Assembly: GCF_022829285.1 (NCBI RefSeq)
Contig: NZ_JAKSYI010000057.1
Location: 1-64,000, forward strand
DNA length: 64,000 nucleotides
Direction of reading: 5' to 3'
Source: Methylobacterium sp. J-078
Lineage (GTDB): Bacteria > Pseudomonadota > Alphaproteobacteria > Rhizobiales > Beijerinckiaceae
A program made the translations under genes and the position numbers. Shown here in pieces: positions 40,067 through 49,576 of the stretch (position 1 is the first letter of the stretch; every line of letters starts with the position of its first letter). The notes under the pieces are model-generated. The model saw only the letters and a list, made by a program, of their open reading frames with translations. It was not told where the DNA came from and searched no databases.

Positions 40067-41341
40067 CTATTCGGCTGCGATCTTCTGGACGGCGCCGATG
40101 GCGCCGGATTCCGAAATCTTGAGGCACTCGGCGTCGGAGTAGCCGAGCACCGCGCGCAGGATCTCGTCCGTGTGCTCGCCCAGCAGCGGCGAGCGCGTGA
40201 TCTCGGTCTCGCTGCCCGAGAGCCGGATGGGGTTGCCCACCGTGAGGTACTTCCCCCGGGTCGGGTGATCGACCTCCACCACCGTGCCGGATTTGCGAAG
40301 GGATTCGTCCTCCGCGATCTCCTTCATGGAGAGGATCGGCCCGCAGGGCACGTGCAGTGCGTTGAGGATCTCCATCGCCTCGAACTTGGTCTTCGACATC
40401 GTCCAGGATTCGATGCGGGTGAAGATCTCGTTGAGGTGCGGCAGGCGGGCCTTCGGCGTGGCGTAGTCCGGGTGCGTCGCCCAGGCGGGCTCGCCGATGA
40501 CGTCGCAGATCTGCGGCCAGACCGCCCCTTGCGTGATGAAGTAGATGTAAGCGTTGGGGTCGGTCTCCCAGCCCTTGCACTTCAGGATTCGGCCGGGCTG
40601 GCCGCCCCCGGAATCGTTGCCGGCGCGGGGCACCGAATCCCCGAAGGGAATTCCTTCCCCGAACTGGCTGTATTCCGGCAGGGGGCCGCGCTCCAGGCGT
40701 TGCTGGTCACGCAGCTTCACCCGGCAGAGGTTGAGCACCCCGTCCTGCATCGCGCAATCGACGCGCTGGCCGAGGCCCGTCTGCGTCCGGTGATAGAGGG
40801 CGGTGACGATGCCGAGCGCCAGGTGGAGCCCGGTGCCCGAATCGCCGATCTGCGCGCCCGTCACCATCGGGATGTCGGTGCGGAACCCCGTGGTGGAGGC
40901 CGCCCCGCCGACGCACTGCGCCACGTTCTCGTAGACCTTGCAGTTCTCGTAGGCGCCGGGTCCGAACCCCTTCACGGACGCGAGGATCATCCTCGGGTTG
41001 GCGGCGTGGATGGCCTCCCAGGTCAGGCCCATCCGGGCGAGCGCGCCGGGGGCGAAGTTCTCCACGAGCACGTCGCAGGTGTCGATCAGGCGCCAGAGCA
41101 CCTCGATGCCCTTGAGGTTCTTGGTGTCGAGGGTGATCGAGCGCTTGTTGTGGTTCAGCATCGTGAAATAGAGGCTGTCCACGTCGGGAATGTCTTGCAG
41201 TTGCTGGCGCGTGGCATCGCCCACGCCGGGGCGCTCGACCTTGATCACGTCGGCGCCGAACCAGGCCAGCAGCTGCGTGCAGGTCGGGCCGGACTGGACA
41301 TGGGTGAAGTCGAGGATCTTGACGCCTTCGAGGGCTTTCAT
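40067..41341 (-). CDS. frc: Formyl-CoA:oxalate CoA-transferase (copy 2)
   Basis: 424 residues from ATG 41341, the gene after oxc on the same strand (118-base gap). Class III CoA-transferase with [20 protein letters not shown] (Gln16), the catalytic Asp in [15 protein letters not shown] and a Gly-Gly-Gly-Gln loop in [10 protein letters not shown], one Gly shorter than copy 1. Clearly paralogous to the product at 31565 throughout, including the shared KVYENVAQC and [14 protein letters not shown] segments. It supplies oxalyl-CoA to Oxc. Two copies under the same predicted operator may differ in kinetics or in CoA donor. Confidence 0.92.
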   Translation of the reverse strand: MKALEGVKILDFTHVQSGPTCTQLLAWFGADVIKVERPGVGDATRQQLQDIPDVDSLYFTMLNHNKRSITLDTKNLKGIEVLWRLIDTCDVLVENFAPGALARMGLTWEAIHAANPRMILASVKGFGPGAYENCKVYENVAQCVGGAASTTGFRTDIPMVTGAQIGDSGTGLHLALGIVTALYHRTQTGLGQRVDCAMQDGVLNLCRVKLRDQQRLERGPLPEYSQFGEGIPFGDSVPRAGNDSGGGQPGRILKCKGWETDPNAYIYFITQGAVWPQICDVIGEPAWATHPDYATPKARLPHLNEIFTRIESWTMSKTKFEAMEILNALHVPCGPILSMKEIAEDESLRKSGTVVEVDHPTRGKYLTVGNPIRLSGSETEITRSPLLGEHTDEILRAVLGYSDAECLKISESGAIGAVQKIAAE

Positions 41342-41459
41342 GGGGCTCACCCGGGTCTGGGGCGAAAGGGGGCGACGGCCGCCCGCGCGGCCGTCGCGTC
41401 CGGCAGGACGGGAGAACCCGGCCTCCCCCGCGTTCGGGAGGGCCGGGCATCCACGAGGT

Positions 41460-43235
41460 TCAGGCTGGCTTCTTGCGCACCGTGCTGGTCGGGTTGAGGC
41501 TGCCGATATTGCCGCTCTCGGTGCCGGCATTCGGGTCGATCACGGCGTTGATCAGGGTGGGCTTGCCCGAGTCCATCGCGGCGTTGACGGCCTGCGACAG
41601 CTCGTCCGGCGTCGTCACGTTGACGCCGACGCCGCCGAAGGCCTCCATCATCTTGTCGTAGCGCGAGTCCTTGACGAAGACCGTGGTGCCGGGATCGCGC
41701 CCGGTCGGGTCGATGTCGGTGCCGCGGTAGATGCCGTTGTTGTTGAAGACCACGATGCAGACCGGCAGGTCGTACCGGCAGATGGTCTCGACCTCCATGC
41801 CGGAGAAGCCGAAGGCCGAGTCGCCCTCCACCGCCAGCACCGGCTTACCGGTCTCGACGGCGGCCGCGACAGCAAAGCCCATGCCGATGCCCATGATGCC
41901 CCAGGTGCCGACATCGAGGCGCTTGCGCGGCTGGTACATGTCGATGATGCCGCGGGCGAGATCGAGGGTGTTGGCGCCCTCGTTGACGAGGATCGCGTCC
42001 GGCCGCTCCTTGATGATGGTGCGCAGCGCGCCCAAGGCCCCGTGGAAGTCCATCGGCGCCGAGTTCTTCTTCAGCTTCGAGGCCATCTTGGAGAGGTTCT
42101 CCTCCTTCTTGGCCTGGATCGCGTCGGTCCAGGCGGCCGGCGGCGCCTGCCAGTTCTGGCCCATGCCGTCGAGGAGGGCGGAGACGCAGGAGCCGATATC
42201 GCCGACCACCGGGGCCACGATCTCGACGTTGGAATCCATCTCCTTGGGCTCGATGTCGATCTGGATGAACTTCTTCGAGCCCGGTGCGCCCCAGGTCTTG
42301 CCCTTGCCGTGCGAGAGCAGCCAGTTCAGGCGCGCGCCGACCAGCAGAACGACGTCGGCTTCCTTCAGCACCAGGGAGCGGGCCGCGCCGGCGGACTGGG
42401 CGTGGGTGTCGGGCAGGAGGCCCTTGGCCATGCTCATCGGCACGTAGGGAATGCCGCTGCGCTCGACGAGGTTGCGGATCTCTTCGTCGGCCTGGGCGTA
42501 GGCCGCGCCCTTGCCGAGCACGATGAGGGGACGCTTGGCGGCTTTCAGGACGTCGAGGGCGCGGGCGATGGCGCTGGGCGCGGGAAGCTGCGCGGGGGCG
42601 GCGTCGATCACCTTGACGAGGGACTTCTCGCCGGCCTCGGCGTCCATCACCTGGGAGAACAGCTTGGCGGGCAGGTCGAGATAGACGCCGCCCGGACGGC
42701 CGGAGACGGCGGCCCTGATGGCGCGCGCCACCGCGATGCCGATATCGGCGGCGTGCAGCACGCGGAAGGCGGCCTTGCACAGGGGCTTGGCGATGGCGAG
42801 CTGGTCCATCTCCTCGTAGTCGCCCTGCTGCAGATCGACGATCTCGCGCTCGGAGGAGCCCGAGATCAGGATCATCGGGAAGCAGTTGGTGGTGGCGTTG
42901 GCGAGCGCCGTCAGGCCGTTGAGGAAGCCGGGCGCCGACACGGTCAGGCAGATGCCGGGCTTCTTGGTGAGGAAGCCCGCGATCGCGGCGGCGTTGCCGG
43001 CGTGCTGCTCGTGGCGGAAGGAGATGACGCGCATGCCGGCGGCCTGTGCGAGGCGGCCGAGATCGGTGATCGGGATGCCGGGCACGCCGTAGATGTTGGT
43101 GATGCCGTTGAGCTTCAGCGCGTCGATGACGAGGTGGAAGCCGTCGGTCTGCTCGCGCTCGTGAGCCTCGCCGTGGCTACCCGGAAGAGACTCGACGGCG
43201 GCGTGCGACTGTTCGGAGACAGCGGTGCGATCCAT
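41460..43235 (-). CDS. oxc: Oxalyl-CoA decarboxylase
   Basis: 591 residues from ATG 43235 (CCGGAGGAAATCACC upstream). A thiamine-diphosphate enzyme converting oxalyl-CoA to formyl-CoA and CO2. ThDP-binding Glu in [19 protein letters not shown]; the ThDP/Mg motif starts [20 protein letters not shown] and ends VFNNN. The N-terminal 25 residues are an extra tail compared with the roughly 568-residue Oxalobacter enzyme. Other family segments: [15 protein letters not shown] and [19 protein letters not shown]. First gene of an oxc-frc operon and divergent from gntR. Its promoter contains the predicted operator. Confidence 0.95.
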   Translation of the reverse strand: MDRTAVSEQSHAAVESLPGSHGEAHEREQTDGFHLVIDALKLNGITNIYGVPGIPITDLGRLAQAAGMRVISFRHEQHAGNAAAIAGFLTKKPGICLTVSAPGFLNGLTALANATTNCFPMILISGSSEREIVDLQQGDYEEMDQLAIAKPLCKAAFRVLHAADIGIAVARAIRAAVSGRPGGVYLDLPAKLFSQVMDAEAGEKSLVKVIDAAPAQLPAPSAIARALDVLKAAKRPLIVLGKGAAYAQADEEIRNLVERSGIPYVPMSMAKGLLPDTHAQSAGAARSLVLKEADVVLLVGARLNWLLSHGKGKTWGAPGSKKFIQIDIEPKEMDSNVEIVAPVVGDIGSCVSALLDGMGQNWQAPPAAWTDAIQAKKEENLSKMASKLKKNSAPMDFHGALGALRTIIKERPDAILVNEGANTLDLARGIIDMYQPRKRLDVGTWGIMGIGMGFAVAAAVETGKPVLAVEGDSAFGFSGMEVETICRYDLPVCIVVFNNNGIYRGTDIDPTGRDPGTTVFVKDSRYDKMMEAFGGVGVNVTTPDELSQAVNAAMDSGKPTLINAVIDPNAGTESGNIGSLNPTSTVRKKPA

Positions 43236-43808
43236 GGTGATTTCCTCCGGTTGGGGCGCTTCTTGTTTGTTCGTGCGCCGTTCTTGAAGCGGGTCTTGGG
43301 TGGGGACTTGCTGTGCCGGACGGACGGTCCAGCCGTGTCTGTTCAATTGAGTCTCGCGTGCGCGCTCGCTGGCGAAGCGAGGGGACGCGGAGCGCGCGGC
43401 CCGGGTCCCGGCAGGGACCGGAGTCTCGCTGAAGTCCGGCCGCCGAAGAACCCCCGGCGGTCCTGCGCTTGACCGAGGTTCGACCCCTCGGAACCTGACG
43501 ATGGAAGTTCTGCTGCCGATTCCGGCTTCTCGGTTGCCAGTTCGAGAATGGTGGCATACCAAATACCAAGTGTCAAACCAGATCGGGGCTCCTAGGCCGG
43601 TGCGCGCGGCCTGCGCGCCGGGGTTGTGGAGCCCCGACGCATCACGTCTTCGCGTGCGGCCGCAGCTATGTTGTTGTTGCAGGGGCCCTATTCGGATGTT
43701 GTCCCGGGATGGAAGGCTTCGTTTCCTTGTGTTCCGGAAGCGGGTTCGGCATGCTCCAGACCAAATGTGCGCGGCGTCGGCGTTTGTACGAAGGTTCCAG
43801 GTGTAAAG
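43236..43808. promoter_or_regulatory. Divergent oxc/gntR control region
   Basis: 573 bases. On the minus strand TTGACA (43576-43571) and the operator 43568-43552 form the oxc promoter, giving a leader of about 300 bases before the oxc start. No gene is supported. The gntR promoter must lie in the rightmost part; no clear boxes were identified. Confidence 0.55.
43552..43568 (-). promoter_or_regulatory. Predicted GntR operator at the oxc promoter
   Basis: Identical 17-mer to 30814-30830 on the plus strand; half-sites TGGCAT and ATACCA, five-base spacer. On the minus strand it starts two bases after TTGACA (43576-43571), inside the promoter spacer and reaching the -10. It is positioned to repress oxc-frc. 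Confidence 0.68.
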
Positions 43809-44501
43809 ATGGTTGAGTCGACGACCTTTCAAATCAAGCCGCTGGCGGCGACGTCCAGCCTACGGGCGCTGGCCTATGATGCGCTGAAAGAAGCCATCAC
43901 CAACATGAACATCTACAGCCAGCGCGAGGAGGTGCGGCTCGACGAGCGCAAGCTCTCGCAGGACCTCGGCGTCAGCCGCACGCCGGTGCGCGAGGCCCTG
44001 ACCGTGCTGGAGCAGGAGGGCTTCGTGCGCTTCGAGGCGCGGCGCGGCGTCTTCGTGATCAAGAAGTCCAAGAAGGAGATCGTGGCGATGATCCAGGCCT
44101 GGTCGGCCCTGGAGAGCATGGCCGCGCGCCTCGCCTGCCAGCATGCGAGCAACGAGCAGCTCGCCTGCCTGCGCGAGCACTTCCCCGAGTTCTACGAGGG
44201 CCGCCCGTCCGACCACATGGACGAGTATTCCGACGCCAACATCCGCTTCCACCAGAAGATCATCTCGCTCGGCGGCTGCGAGGTGATCCAGGACATCACC
44301 AGCAACCTGCTGATGCATGTCCGCGGCATCCGAAACACCGCCCTGCGCCAGGGTGACCGCGCGGCGAACTCCATCAAGGAGCACGTCGAGATCATCCAGG
44401 CGCTGGAAGCACGCGACGCGGAGCGCGCCGAGCGCCTCGTGCGCGAGCACGGCCTCGGCCTTGCCCGCCACGTCGAGAAGTACGGCGACTACCTGGATTG
44501 A
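43809..44501 (+). CDS. GntR/FCD-family regulator of the oxalate genes
   Basis: 230 residues from ATG 43809. The winged helix occupies residues about 15-75: [20 protein letters not shown], then [20 protein letters not shown] and [21 protein letters not shown] helical FCD effector domain follows ([60 protein letters not shown]). The D-x-x-x-H...H pattern of FCD metal/acid-binding pockets is present. Divergent from oxc. FCD regulators usually respond to small organic acids, so oxalate or a CoA derivative is a reasonable effector by inference. Confidence 0.85.
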   Translation: MVESTTFQIKPLAATSSLRALAYDALKEAITNMNIYSQREEVRLDERKLSQDLGVSRTPVREALTVLEQEGFVRFEARRGVFVIKKSKKEIVAMIQAWSALESMAARLACQHASNEQLACLREHFPEFYEGRPSDHMDEYSDANIRFHQKIISLGGCEVIQDITSNLLMHVRGIRNTALRQGDRAANSIKEHVEIIQALEARDAERAERLVREHGLGLARHVEKYGDYLD

Positions 44502-44544
44502 GGCGACCCTGGGCGCGGCGACCCGGATCGCGGCGCCCGCACAC

Positions 44545-45585
44545 TCAGTAGCTTGGCACCAGGCGCTCGTCCGGCAGCGGCGCATCCATGTGGAAGTGCA
44601 GGCCGGCGGCCGCGTAGTCGATCGTGACGGTGGCGTTGCATTGCTGCGCCAGCACCCGCTGCAGCAGGGTCGAGCCAAAGCCCTTGCGCTGGGGCGCCGT
44701 CACGGGCGGGCCGCCCGATTCCCGCCAATCGAGGCTGAGGCGCCGACCCGAATCACCGGCCGTGACGTCCCAGGCCACGGTGATGCGCCCGCCCGGCTGC
44801 GAGAGCGCGCCGTGCTTGGCGGCGTTTGTGGTCAGTTCGTGGAACGCCATGCCGGTGGGCACCGCGAGGTCGGCCGCGAGCTCGATCGGGGGGCCGTCGA
44901 GGTGCACGCGGGCGCCGTCCGCGTCGTTGTAGGGCCGGAGCTCGTTCTCCAGCAATTCGTGCAGGGGCGCGGTCTGCCAGTAATCCTCGGTGAGCAGGGT
45001 GTGGGTCTTGCCAAGGGAAACGATGCGGTTCGAGAACGACTGGTAGAACGTCTCGACGTCCCGGGTTGAACGGGCGGTGGCCCCCAGCAGCCCCTGCACC
45101 GTGGCGAGGGTGTTCTTCACCCGGTGGTGGAGCTCGCGAATCAGCAGCGCCTGGCGCTCGTGCGTCTTCTGCCGCTCCTCCAGATGGGCCAGCACCTCCC
45201 ATTGCCGGCGCCGGGCGCGCAGGGCCGAGCGCACGGCGTTGGCGAGCACGGCGGGGTGGAACGGCCGCTCGAGCAGGGTCACGTTGCCGAGGAGTCCGGT
45301 CAGGCGCTCGTCCGGCGAGGTGCCCCGGTGGCTGAGCAGGATGAAGGGGAAATCCGACCAGGGCGGCTGGCGCTCGGACCAGTCGGCGAGGGCCCGCCGG
45401 TCGGAGCGCAGCAGGGCCTCCTCGGTGATCACCGCGCAGGCCGCCGCGTCGAGGTCGGCCACGAGGTCAGCGAGGCTCTCGTGGATCCGCGACGCAATGC
45501 CGACCTCGGACAGGATCGCGGCGGCGACCCGCGCATCCCGTCCCCCCGGCGCGAGGATCAGCGCGACGGGATCAGGCTGCGCCAT
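44545..45585 (-). CDS. HWE/HisKA_2 histidine kinase with receiver-like domain
   Basis: 346 residues. The first 120 are a receiver-like domain lacking the phospho-Asp (AVITEEALLRSDRRALADWS). The kinase core has the HWE/HisKA_2 H-box ERQALLIRELHHRVKNTLAT, the phosphorylated His being in ELHHRVKN, then VPTGMAFHELTTNAAKHGAL as N-box and GFGSTLLQRVLAQQCNATVT. No transmembrane helices, so cytosolic. Its start overlaps the KaiC-like gene's end by 14 bases, which implies co-translation and a joint signalling role. Confidence 0.85.
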   Translation of the reverse strand: MAQPDPVALILAPGGRDARVAAAILSEVGIASRIHESLADLVADLDAAACAVITEEALLRSDRRALADWSERQPPWSDFPFILLSHRGTSPDERLTGLLGNVTLLERPFHPAVLANAVRSALRARRRQWEVLAHLEERQKTHERQALLIRELHHRVKNTLATVQGLLGATARSTRDVETFYQSFSNRIVSLGKTHTLLTEDYWQTAPLHELLENELRPYNDADGARVHLDGPPIELAADLAVPTGMAFHELTTNAAKHGALSQPGGRITVAWDVTAGDSGRRLSLDWRESGGPPVTAPQRKGFGSTLLQRVLAQQCNATVTIDYAAAGLHFHMDAPLPDERLVPSY

Positions 45586-47119
45586 GGGAGCCGGGTTCGC
45601 TGGCGGTAATCCGCGCGGTCTCGGGCGGCCGGTCGTCCAGAAGGTCGGCGCGGTTGCCCTCGAAGGTCGGCACGCCGGTGAGCACGCCGCGGAAGTTCTC
45701 GAGTACCGCCCCGACCCGCAGGCCCTGGGCGTCGATGCGGAACTCGCGGATGGTGTCCTCGTGGATGCCGGTGCGCTTCTTGAGCACCGAGAGCGCGCGC
45801 CGCACCCGCCCGGCCGCCTCGAAGAAGCGCAGCATCACCACCGTGTCGCTGACGTAGGTCAGGTCCACCGGGGCCTCCATCCGGCCCACCATCCCGTGCT
45901 GGGCCAGCACCAGGATCGTCACCACGCCCTGCTGATTCAGGTAGGTCGTCATCTCGTGCATCTGCAGCACGAGGTGCGGCTGCCCGCTCATGGCGCTCAT
46001 GTAGCCGGTGAGGCTGTCGATCACGACGACCCGGGCCCCGTCGGTCTCGACGGCGTCGCGGATGCGCCCGGCGAAGTCGCCCGCCGAGACGTCGGCCGGG
46101 TCCATCTGCTCGATGCGCAGGAGGCCCGCTTCGATGTGCGCATCGATCGGGAGGCCGATTCCGGCGGCGCGCCGCCGCAGGATGCCGAGGGTCTCGTCGA
46201 AGCTGATGATCAGCCCGTGCTCGCCCCGCTCCAGAGCGGCCACGAGGTAGCCCAGCGCCAGGGTGGACTTCCCGGCCCCCGAGGGGCCGATGATGAGGCT
46301 GGTGGTGCCCCGGTCGAGACCGCCGCCGAGGGCCGTGTCGAGTTCGGGCACGCCGCAGGCGATGGTTCCGGCCTCGAACGTGGCGTGGTGGTCGGCCGCC
46401 ACCAGGCGCGGGAAGATGCGCACGCCGCCGCGCCGGAGCACGAAGTCGTGATAGCCGCTCTCGTAGGGCGTGCCGCGCATCTTGATGACGTGAAGCCGGC
46501 GGCGCCCGGCCCCGTAGGCCGGGGTGATCTGCTCCAGGCGCAGCACCGCGTGGCTGATGGAATGCAGATTGAGGTCGTCCTCCTCGGAGCTGAGGTCGTC
46601 GAGCATCAGCACGGTGGCGTTGTTGAGGAGGAAGTAGCTCTTGAGCGCCAGCACCTGACGCCGGTAGCGCAGGGAGCCCTGCGAGAGCAGGCGGATCTCC
46701 GACAGGCTGTCGAACACCACCCGCACCGGGCTCACGCGCTCGATCTCGGCCAGCGCCATCCGCACCGTCTCGCCGAGTTCGAGGTCGGAGGAGTGGATCA
46801 GGCTCTGCTGCTGCTCGGAATCGAGGCTGAGCTCCGGGGGCACCAGCTCGTAGATCTCGAGTCCGTCGAGGGACCAGCCGTGGCGCTCGGCCACCGAGAG
46901 CAGTTCGCGCCGGCTCTCCGAGAGGGTGATGTAGAGGCCGCGCTCGCCGCGCCGCACGCCGTCGAGGAGAAACTGCAGCCCGAGCGTGGTCTTGCCGCTG
47001 CCGGGGCGTCCCTCGATCAGGTGGGCGCGCTGGGCCGCGTAGCCGCCGTGGAGGATCTCGTCGAGGCCGGCCACCCCGGTCGGGATCGGCGCGGCGTCGC
47101 CTGGGGCGGGACTCTGCAT
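45572..47119 (-). CDS. KaiC-like double RecA-domain ATPase
   Basis: 515 residues from ATG 47119; ATG 47173 with GGAG upstream would add 18. Two RecA/KaiC domains: Walker A RPGSGKTT in domain I (after PIPTGVAGLDEILHGGY) and PSGAGKST in domain II (after GVPELDTALGGGLDRGTTSL). Walker B-like segments are VRVVFDSLSEIRLLS and ARVVVIDSLTGYMSAM. KaiC relatives outside cyanobacteria usually partner with histidine kinases rather than KaiA, and no kaiA or kaiB lies nearby. Overlaps the HWE kinase gene. Stress or timing signalling is inferred. Confidence 0.88.
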   Translation of the reverse strand: MQSPAPGDAAPIPTGVAGLDEILHGGYAAQRAHLIEGRPGSGKTTLGLQFLLDGVRRGERGLYITLSESRRELLSVAERHGWSLDGLEIYELVPPELSLDSEQQQSLIHSSDLELGETVRMALAEIERVSPVRVVFDSLSEIRLLSQGSLRYRRQVLALKSYFLLNNATVLMLDDLSSEEDDLNLHSISHAVLRLEQITPAYGAGRRRLHVIKMRGTPYESGYHDFVLRRGGVRIFPRLVAADHHATFEAGTIACGVPELDTALGGGLDRGTTSLIIGPSGAGKSTLALGYLVAALERGEHGLIISFDETLGILRRRAAGIGLPIDAHIEAGLLRIEQMDPADVSAGDFAGRIRDAVETDGARVVVIDSLTGYMSAMSGQPHLVLQMHEMTTYLNQQGVVTILVLAQHGMVGRMEAPVDLTYVSDTVVMLRFFEAAGRVRRALSVLKKRTGIHEDTIREFRIDAQGLRVGAVLENFRGVLTGVPTFEGNRADLLDDRPPETARITASEPGSHGAA

Positions 47120-47438
47120 GAGGGCTTCCGAAATCCTGGTCAAACGCGGTGTCACCGGGAGAACGCCGTCCATGGCGCTCCGGTTACGGATGCTACAGGG
47201 CGGTACGAATGCCGTCACGGTATCGGCGCAGACGCTTAAGGGATCGCGCACGCTCTCGGAACCCCCGGCGGAACGGGAATCCGCTCCGCCACGGAGGCGC
47301 CAAATCGCACGCCCCGGTTCGGCCGGCCTTTGCAGATCGGCTGCGCGCACCGTATCAGGGCCGGGCCTCGCCGCGCGGCCGCGTCGTCAGAGCCCGCTCA
47401 GCCCCTGTCCCTTCCAAGTGCCGGAGTGCGGATTCCCG

Positions 47439-48533
47439 ATGCGCGAACCGAACGCGGTCGATTTCTGGCGTGGGCTCGCCCTCGTCACGATCTTCGTGAA
47501 CCACATCCCCGGCAACACCTTCGAGCGCTATACCTACTCGCAGTACGGCATCTCGGACGCGGCCGAGCTGTTCGTGTTCCTGGCCGGCTGGTCGATCGGC
47601 ATCGCCACGCGCGAGCGCGACGGCAGCCCCGAGCCGCGCCTGCGGACCGTGCTGCGCCTCCTGTCCCGCACCATCGAGGTCTACCGCGCGCAGATCACCA
47701 CGATGGCGCTGGCGCTGGCCATGATCGCCGGCACCGCCCTGGTCCTCGACAATCCGCTGCTGCTGGAGTGGCACAATGCCGGCGGCTTCTTCGCCGACCC
47801 GATCCAGACCATGGTGGGTTTCGTGCTGCTCACCCACCAGCTCGGCTTCTTCAACATCCTGCCCCTCTACGTGGTGCTGCTCGGGATCGCGCCGGTCTTC
47901 GTGCTGATCGGTCGCGTGAGCCGGGTCGCCGCCCTGGCCCTGTCCTTCGGGCTCTACGCGGCGAGCCTCGTCTTCGAGTGGAACCTGCCCTCCTGGCCGG
48001 GGGAGGGGGACTGGTTCTTCGATCCGTTCTGCTGGCAGCTCCTCCTCGTCATGGGCTTCACGGCGCAGGACTGGAGTCGGACCTCGCCCTGGCTGAAGCG
48101 CTCGGCCCCCCGCCTGGTGCCCCTGGGCGTGCTGATCGTCCTCACCGGCATCGTCCTGTCGGTGCTCGAATTGCGGCCCGATCCGCTCCTCGTGCCCGAC
48201 CCGCGCCTCGTCTTCACCTTCGACAAGACCTACCTCTCGCCCGCCCGCGTGATCCATTTCCTCGGCGTGCTCCTCGCCTTCCAGACCCTCTACGCGGTCA
48301 TCGCGCCGCGCCTGGGCTGGGTGGCGACGTTCCTCGCCAGCCTCGGGCGCAACTCGCTGGCGGTGTTCTCCATCGGCTCCCTGCTCAGTCTCGCCGCGCA
48401 ACTTGTGAGGTTCTGGACAGGCGGCGGTGTCGTCGTCGACGTTTTCGTCGTAGGGTTCGGCCTGTTCGCACTGGGTTTCACCGCATGGTTCGTCGAATGG
48501 CGCTCCCGAAAGCCGCGGCTCTCGTCGCCCTGA
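47439..48533 (+). CDS. opgC: OpgC-family integral membrane protein
   Basis: 364 residues starting MREPNAVDFWRGLALVTIFV at ATG 47439. About ten hydrophobic helices. The NAVDFWRGLALVTIFVNHIP opening and AAELFVFLAGWSIGIATRER are typical of OpgC, a membrane acyltransferase-like protein that succinylates osmoregulated periplasmic glucans. Other family stretches: TMVGFVLLTHQLGFFNILPL and IHFLGVLLAFQTLYAVIAPR. No opgG or opgH is in the window. It overlaps the SGNH gene by 49 bases, so they may act on the same polymer. Confidence 0.82.
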   Translation: MREPNAVDFWRGLALVTIFVNHIPGNTFERYTYSQYGISDAAELFVFLAGWSIGIATRERDGSPEPRLRTVLRLLSRTIEVYRAQITTMALALAMIAGTALVLDNPLLLEWHNAGGFFADPIQTMVGFVLLTHQLGFFNILPLYVVLLGIAPVFVLIGRVSRVAALALSFGLYAASLVFEWNLPSWPGEGDWFFDPFCWQLLLVMGFTAQDWSRTSPWLKRSAPRLVPLGVLIVLTGIVLSVLELRPDPLLVPDPRLVFTFDKTYLSPARVIHFLGVLLAFQTLYAVIAPRLGWVATFLASLGRNSLAVFSIGSLLSLAAQLVRFWTGGGVVVDVFVVGFGLFALGFTAWFVEWRSRKPRLSSP

Positions 48534-49498
48534 GCTTGAGTCTGGCCGGCATGGCGGGCGGCGGGGTGGCATCGGCGCAGGCGCCGACGGCGCATCCCCA
48601 GCCCCCGGGGCCGGAGGACTACATGGTCCGGCCGAGCCCGGCGACGCCGGTTCCGGCATCCCCCACCGTGGTCTCGCCGCCCAGCGTCGCGGCGGCGGGC
48701 GCGGGCGTCGACGGGGAAGCGGTCGACGTCACCCTGTCCCCGGAATGCCGGGTTCCGGGCTCGAAGCTCTACACCCTGGCCCGCCTCGGCGCCGTGAAGG
48801 CCGCCCTCAAGGAGAAGCACCCGGTCCGGGTCCTCGCCATCGGTGCCTCCACCATGGGGCTCGGGGCCTCGGCCACCTACCCGGTGCGGCTGGAGACGGC
48901 GCTGGAGCGCTCGCTGCCCAACGTCGACGTGGTGGTGGAGAGCCGGGGCCTCCAGGGCGAGATCGCCTCCGGCGCCGGCGAGCGCCTGCGCGGCATGGTG
49001 GCGGAGCTGGAGCCCGACCTGGTGATCTGGCAGGTCGGCTCGCACGATGCCCTGGCCCGCGTCGACCTCGACGCCTTCGGCAGTGCCCTCGATGAGACCG
49101 TGCAGTGGATCAAGGGCCACGCGATCGATGTCGTGCTGGTCAGCCCGGTCTACACCGCGAGCCTCGCGCAGGACGCCTATTACACCAGTCTCGTAGGCAA
49201 GGTGCAGGAGGTGGCCCAGCGCGAGGGCGTGCCCCTGGTGCAGCGCTACGAGGCCATGCGCTACCTGGCGCTGCGCAACGACAAGGGCGAGGGGCACCTC
49301 CTCGGCACCCAGTTCCGGCTGAACGACCTCGGCCTGCGCTGCATGGCCGAGCACGTCACCCGCGCCATCACCCTCTCGCTCCTCCAGCCGGACCCGGTCT
49401 CCACGGGCAGCGCCGGGCGCCCCGCCCTGACCCTGGCGCCCCCGAAGGACTCGGCCGGAGTCAGGGTCGCGCCGCCGCCGGTGTCGACGGGGGATTGA
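48485..49498 (+). CDS. Secreted SGNH/GDSL-like hydrolase
   Basis: 337 residues from ATG 48485 (ATG 48497 possible). Signal peptide: MALPKAAALVALSLSLAGMA then GGGVASAQA. A Pro-rich linker follows. The SGNH fold shows block I VRVLAIGASTMGLGASATYP (Ser in G-A-S-T), block III DLVIWQVGSHDALARVDLDA (His/Asp in place of the usual Asn-Asp) and a block V-like LNDLGLRCMAEH. Likely a periplasmic esterase or acetyl hydrolase acting on glycans. Overlap with opgC supports a shared glucan-modification role. Confidence 0.78.
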   Translation: MVRRMALPKAAALVALSLSLAGMAGGGVASAQAPTAHPQPPGPEDYMVRPSPATPVPASPTVVSPPSVAAAGAGVDGEAVDVTLSPECRVPGSKLYTLARLGAVKAALKEKHPVRVLAIGASTMGLGASATYPVRLETALERSLPNVDVVVESRGLQGEIASGAGERLRGMVAELEPDLVIWQVGSHDALARVDLDAFGSALDETVQWIKGHAIDVVLVSPVYTASLAQDAYYTSLVGKVQEVAQREGVPLVQRYEAMRYLALRNDKGEGHLLGTQFRLNDLGLRCMAEHVTRAITLSLLQPDPVSTGSAGRPALTLAPPKDSAGVRVAPPPVSTGD

Positions 49499-49576
49499 AC
49501 GGCCGCGAGGTCGAGGCGGAGGCTCGCCCAAAGCCTTAACCCCGCCGCTTAACCGGCCCGCAACGCCGGCCCGGCT

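Noticed and set aside
41190..43472. 760-residue plus-strand open frame opposite oxc
   Set aside because: Antisense shadow of oxc; His/Asp/Gly-rich with no recognisable family.
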